Positions 6,108 through 7,580 of a DNA stretch of 7,580 nucleotides are shown piece after piece. A model generated the notes under the pieces. The model saw only the letters and a program-made list of their open reading frames with translations. It made no database searches and was not told where the DNA came from. The stretch is taken from positions 1 to 7,580 of the forward strand of contig WOUX01000152.1 in assembly GCA_009773075.1 (NCBI GenBank), given 5' to 3'. The number at the start of each line of letters is the position of its first letter. Position 1 is the first letter of the stretch. The stretch comes from a bacterium (GTDB lineage Bacteria; Desulfobacterota; UBA8473). The position numbers were made by a program, and so were the translations under genes.

Positions 6108-6891
6108 ATAAAACTCCAATGTGCCCCTTTAAATTTTCTGTCAACTCTTTATCCTCTGCTCCTTTAACATCTGACCTTTTTCTCAGCATAGGAACGAATC
6201 TTACCGGAATTATATCTTTCGTAAGCATCTTCCCTTTTTTCTTTTCTACCAATTTTAGCTCTTGCCGGAATCCCCCTACCGGAATTACCAATCTTCCGCC
6301 CTCTGCTAATTGCTCTATTAAAGGTGCGGGAATTTTTTCCGGCGCACAGGTTACAATTATGGCATCAAAGGAAGCAAATTCCGGCCAGCCCAAAAAACCA
6401 TCGCCGTGTCTGACATAAACATTGGAGTAACCCAATTCTTTAAGAAGTTTCTTGGCCCTATTAGCCAATGGCTCTAATATCTCTATAGTATACACCTCCT
6501 TAGCCAATTCTGCCAGAATAGTTGCCTGATAACCTGAACCTGTGCCTATTTCCAAAACCTTCTCTTTACCTTTTAACGCCAGCAGCTCTGTCATTAAGGC
6601 CACAATATAAGGTTGCGATATGGTTTGGCCTTCACCTACAGGAAGGGGGGTATCAGCATAAGCCAAATGCTTATATGCCCGAGGAACAAACAAATGCCTT
6701 TTTACTTTCCGCATTGCCCCAAGCACAGATTTATCTTTAATCCCCCTGACTTCGATCTGCTCCCTTACCATCAGCCCTCTCTGACGGGTAAATTCTCCTT
6801 CTTCTTCCGGCATGCCTATGCTTATTTTTTCAGTTATAGGAAATGCGGCGAGCAACATTAATAGAGTGATAATAAAAGATAACCGTCTCAT
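6100..6891 (-). CDS. pcm: Protein-L-isoaspartate O-methyltransferase with N-terminal export/anchor segment
   Basis: PCMT uses S-adenosylmethionine to methylate isoaspartyl residues, starting repair of aged proteins. The 263-residue product (from ATG 6891) has QIEVRGIKDKSVLGAM at 45-60, RHLFVPRAY 65-73, the PCMT signature LPVGEGQTISQPYIV at 83-97, the SAM-binding loop VLEIGTGSGYQ at 112-122, an acidic IEIL after the second strand, and IIVTCAPEKIPAPL with GGRLVIPVGG near the C-terminus. All core motifs are present. Unlike the usual cytosolic enzyme of about 210 residues, it begins MRRLSFIITLLMLLAAF, a short positively charged and then hydrophobic stretch like a signal peptide or membrane anchor; no clear cleavage site is seen. 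AAGGAAG lies upstream of ATG 6891, whereas GTG 6900 is too close to it. The gene is intact but flanked on both sides by decayed genes; its stop lies inside the left relic, and its start immediately follows the right one. Confidence 0.9.
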   Translation of the reverse strand: MRRLSFIITLLMLLAAFPITEKISIGMPEEEGEFTRQRGLMVREQIEVRGIKDKSVLGAMRKVKRHLFVPRAYKHLAYADTPLPVGEGQTISQPYIVALMTELLALKGKEKVLEIGTGSGYQATILAELAKEVYTIEILEPLANRAKKLLKELGYSNVYVRHGDGFLGWPEFASFDAIIVTCAPEKIPAPLIEQLAEGGRLVIPVGGFRQELKLVEKKKGKMLTKDIIPVRFVPMLRKRSDVKGAEDKELTENLKGHIGVLSS

Positions 6892-6893
6892 AG

Positions 6894-7235
6894 CTACCAC
6901 TTCCTTGAAACAATAAATTTTATCGGTTCTGCTTTGGGACTGGGCACAGACTGAATAAGCCGTAACAATGTTTCGGGATCAGCAGCATCGGTCAGGTATT
7001 TTTTTCCGTCTGCGGCTTCCATTTTCAGTCGGGTACATTTTGTAACCTACTCACTGCCTTCTTTTTTTAGACGATTTTTTAAGACTTTCCAGTAGTTTCG
7101 CGCCGCCTGATAATCCGACTGCTGTATCAAAACCTGTAAAATATCAACCACCGAGAAATATCAGGTTTCAGTCTGCTCATCGTAATGACGACGGATTTTA
7201 TAGTTTTCAAAAACAGCTAACCTATTGTCAGTCAT
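6894..7235 (-). pseudogene. BRO-N / antirepressor-like protein remnant with in-frame stops
   Basis: One minus-strand frame from ATG 7235 reads MTDNRLAVFENYKIRRHYDE, then a TGA at 7163-7161, YFSVVDILQVLIQQSDYQAA, KVLKNRLKKEG, a TAG at 7049-7047, and RLKMEAADGKKYLTDAAD through LIQSVPSPKAEPIK. The order matches the BRO N-terminal domain found in phage antirepressors and in many chromosomal accessory proteins. The TGA falls where homologues have the W of WYFSVVD (TGG to TGA). The match ends at the PIK residues near 6918; the next seven codons and the final TAG at 6894 are unrelated, so the C-terminal part is lost. The domain is thought to bind DNA, but nothing functional can be made here. The pcm ATG follows three bases further on. 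Confidence 0.82.
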
Positions 7236-7410
7236 TGCTATCTTCCTCGCCGCTATCTGGTTTGAAATAATGTTGGTTCACACAAAGGCGCGGAGACACA
7301 GGGGGAATATAAATATCAGAAACCCAATTCAATGGACTGTTTTGAATATATTCGTGGATTCTGTCCCATTCATTGTCATTGCGGATTATATGTGTTATTA
7401 AACCATACCC
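7228..7410 (-). pseudogene. C-terminal fragment of a REP-associated (Y1/IS200-like) transposase-type protein
   Basis: The minus-strand frame, open from 7410 to a TGA at 7230-7228, reads GYGLITHIIRNDNEWDRIHE followed by YIQNSPLNWVSD and a tail ending KPDSGEEDSND. The HIIRN-x-W-x-RI-x-EYI-x-N-x-PLNW pattern is the conserved C-terminal helix region of REP-associated tyrosine transposases (TnpA_REP). The catalytic HUH motif and tyrosine regions are absent, and the frame is blocked upstream by TAA at 7413-7411. A VWFNN reading in the next frame suggests a frameshift at the boundary. Its stop overlaps the start of the BRO-N relic by eight bases, so the two genes may once have been adjacent and co-transcribed, or the tail is accidental read-through. 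Identification rests on a short motif. Confidence 0.55.
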
Positions 7411-7580
7411 TTACCTATACCTCAATTATCGGGTAAAATATAGTCTTTTTTCATCTTTTTTAACTCTTTTTGTGAACCTATAATAATGTCGTCAAATTAT
7501 CCCTTGTTCTTGAACTGCAAACCCAAGACAGGAGAGAACTCTTAAACACAGGGGATTTTAGATTTGGGCACTTTGCCCGT
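7411..7580. other. Unassigned AT-rich stretch at the right edge
   Basis: No intact gene is visible. A minus-strand frame of 24 codons (7496-7422) reads FDDIIIGSQKELKKMKKDYI and ends LPDN-stop; its composition is protein-like and it could be the tail of another lost gene, but TAA sits directly upstream and I do not recognise it. A small GGGCA-CTT-TGCCC hairpin lies at 7565-7577. The real content may depend on sequence beyond the window. Confidence 0.3.

Noticed and set aside
5928..7235. In-frame TAA, TAG and TGA inside readable proteins might mean stop codon reassignment.
   Set aside because: All three stops interrupt relics, and intact genes here end in TGA or TAA with no internal stops, so decay explains it.
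5838..7580. Integrative element inserted at the tRNA.
   Set aside because: No integrase and no second copy of the tRNA 3' end was found within the window; it may lie beyond the edge but cannot be supported.
1..7580. CRISPR array or tandem repeats.
   Set aside because: No regularly spaced direct repeats of CRISPR length were seen on either strand.

Overview
The window looks like bacterial chromosome from an AT-rich Gram-negative organism. A family-9 (heptosyltransferase-like) glycosyltransferase and nonulosonic (sialic-type) acid genes imply a surface glycan such as LPS or a glycosylated protein. The phylum cannot be fixed by eye; deltaproteobacterial, Nitrospirae-like or planctomycete-like lineages all fit.

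Left block (1-3153, leftward): a tightly packed operon reads a Trm112-like zinc-ribbon protein, a GT9 glycosyltransferase, a hydrolysing NeuC-type sugar-nucleotide 2-epimerase, and a NeuB-type synthase that runs off the left edge. The last three genes touch or overlap by a few bases. The epimerase starts with TTG behind a strong ribosome binding site. The set points to a nonulosonic acid of the sialic or legionaminic type and its surface glycan.

Middle block (3154-5740): a 330-base divergent intergenic region with plausible promoters leads rightward into a purine nucleoside phosphorylase gene and an intact MTA/SAH deaminase gene. The phosphorylase reading frame is broken. About five residues appear to be missing at the break, which suggests a deletion of about 16 bases. 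The pair would have salvaged S-adenosylmethionine by-products: deamination of 5'-methylthioadenosine or S-adenosylhomocysteine, then phosphorolysis.

Right block (5762-7580): a tRNA-Arg(CCG) is followed by an accessory region with little intact coding. The only whole gene is an L-isoaspartyl protein methyltransferase with an unusual N-terminal export or anchor segment. It sits between decayed genes that six-frame ORF calling does not show as ORFs: a remnant of a conserved hypothetical protein carrying in-frame TAA and TAG, a BRO-N/antirepressor-like remnant carrying in-frame TGA and TAG, and the C-terminal tail of a REP-associated (Y1) transposase-like protein. All three stop codons interrupt relics while intact genes end in TAA or TGA, so this is decay and not a changed genetic code.

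No CRISPR array, complete transposon, phage module or convincing new multi-gene system was found. The points most worth checking are the gene graveyard around pcm, the broken phosphorylase beside an intact deaminase, the exported methyltransferase, and the variant active-site motifs of the epimerase.
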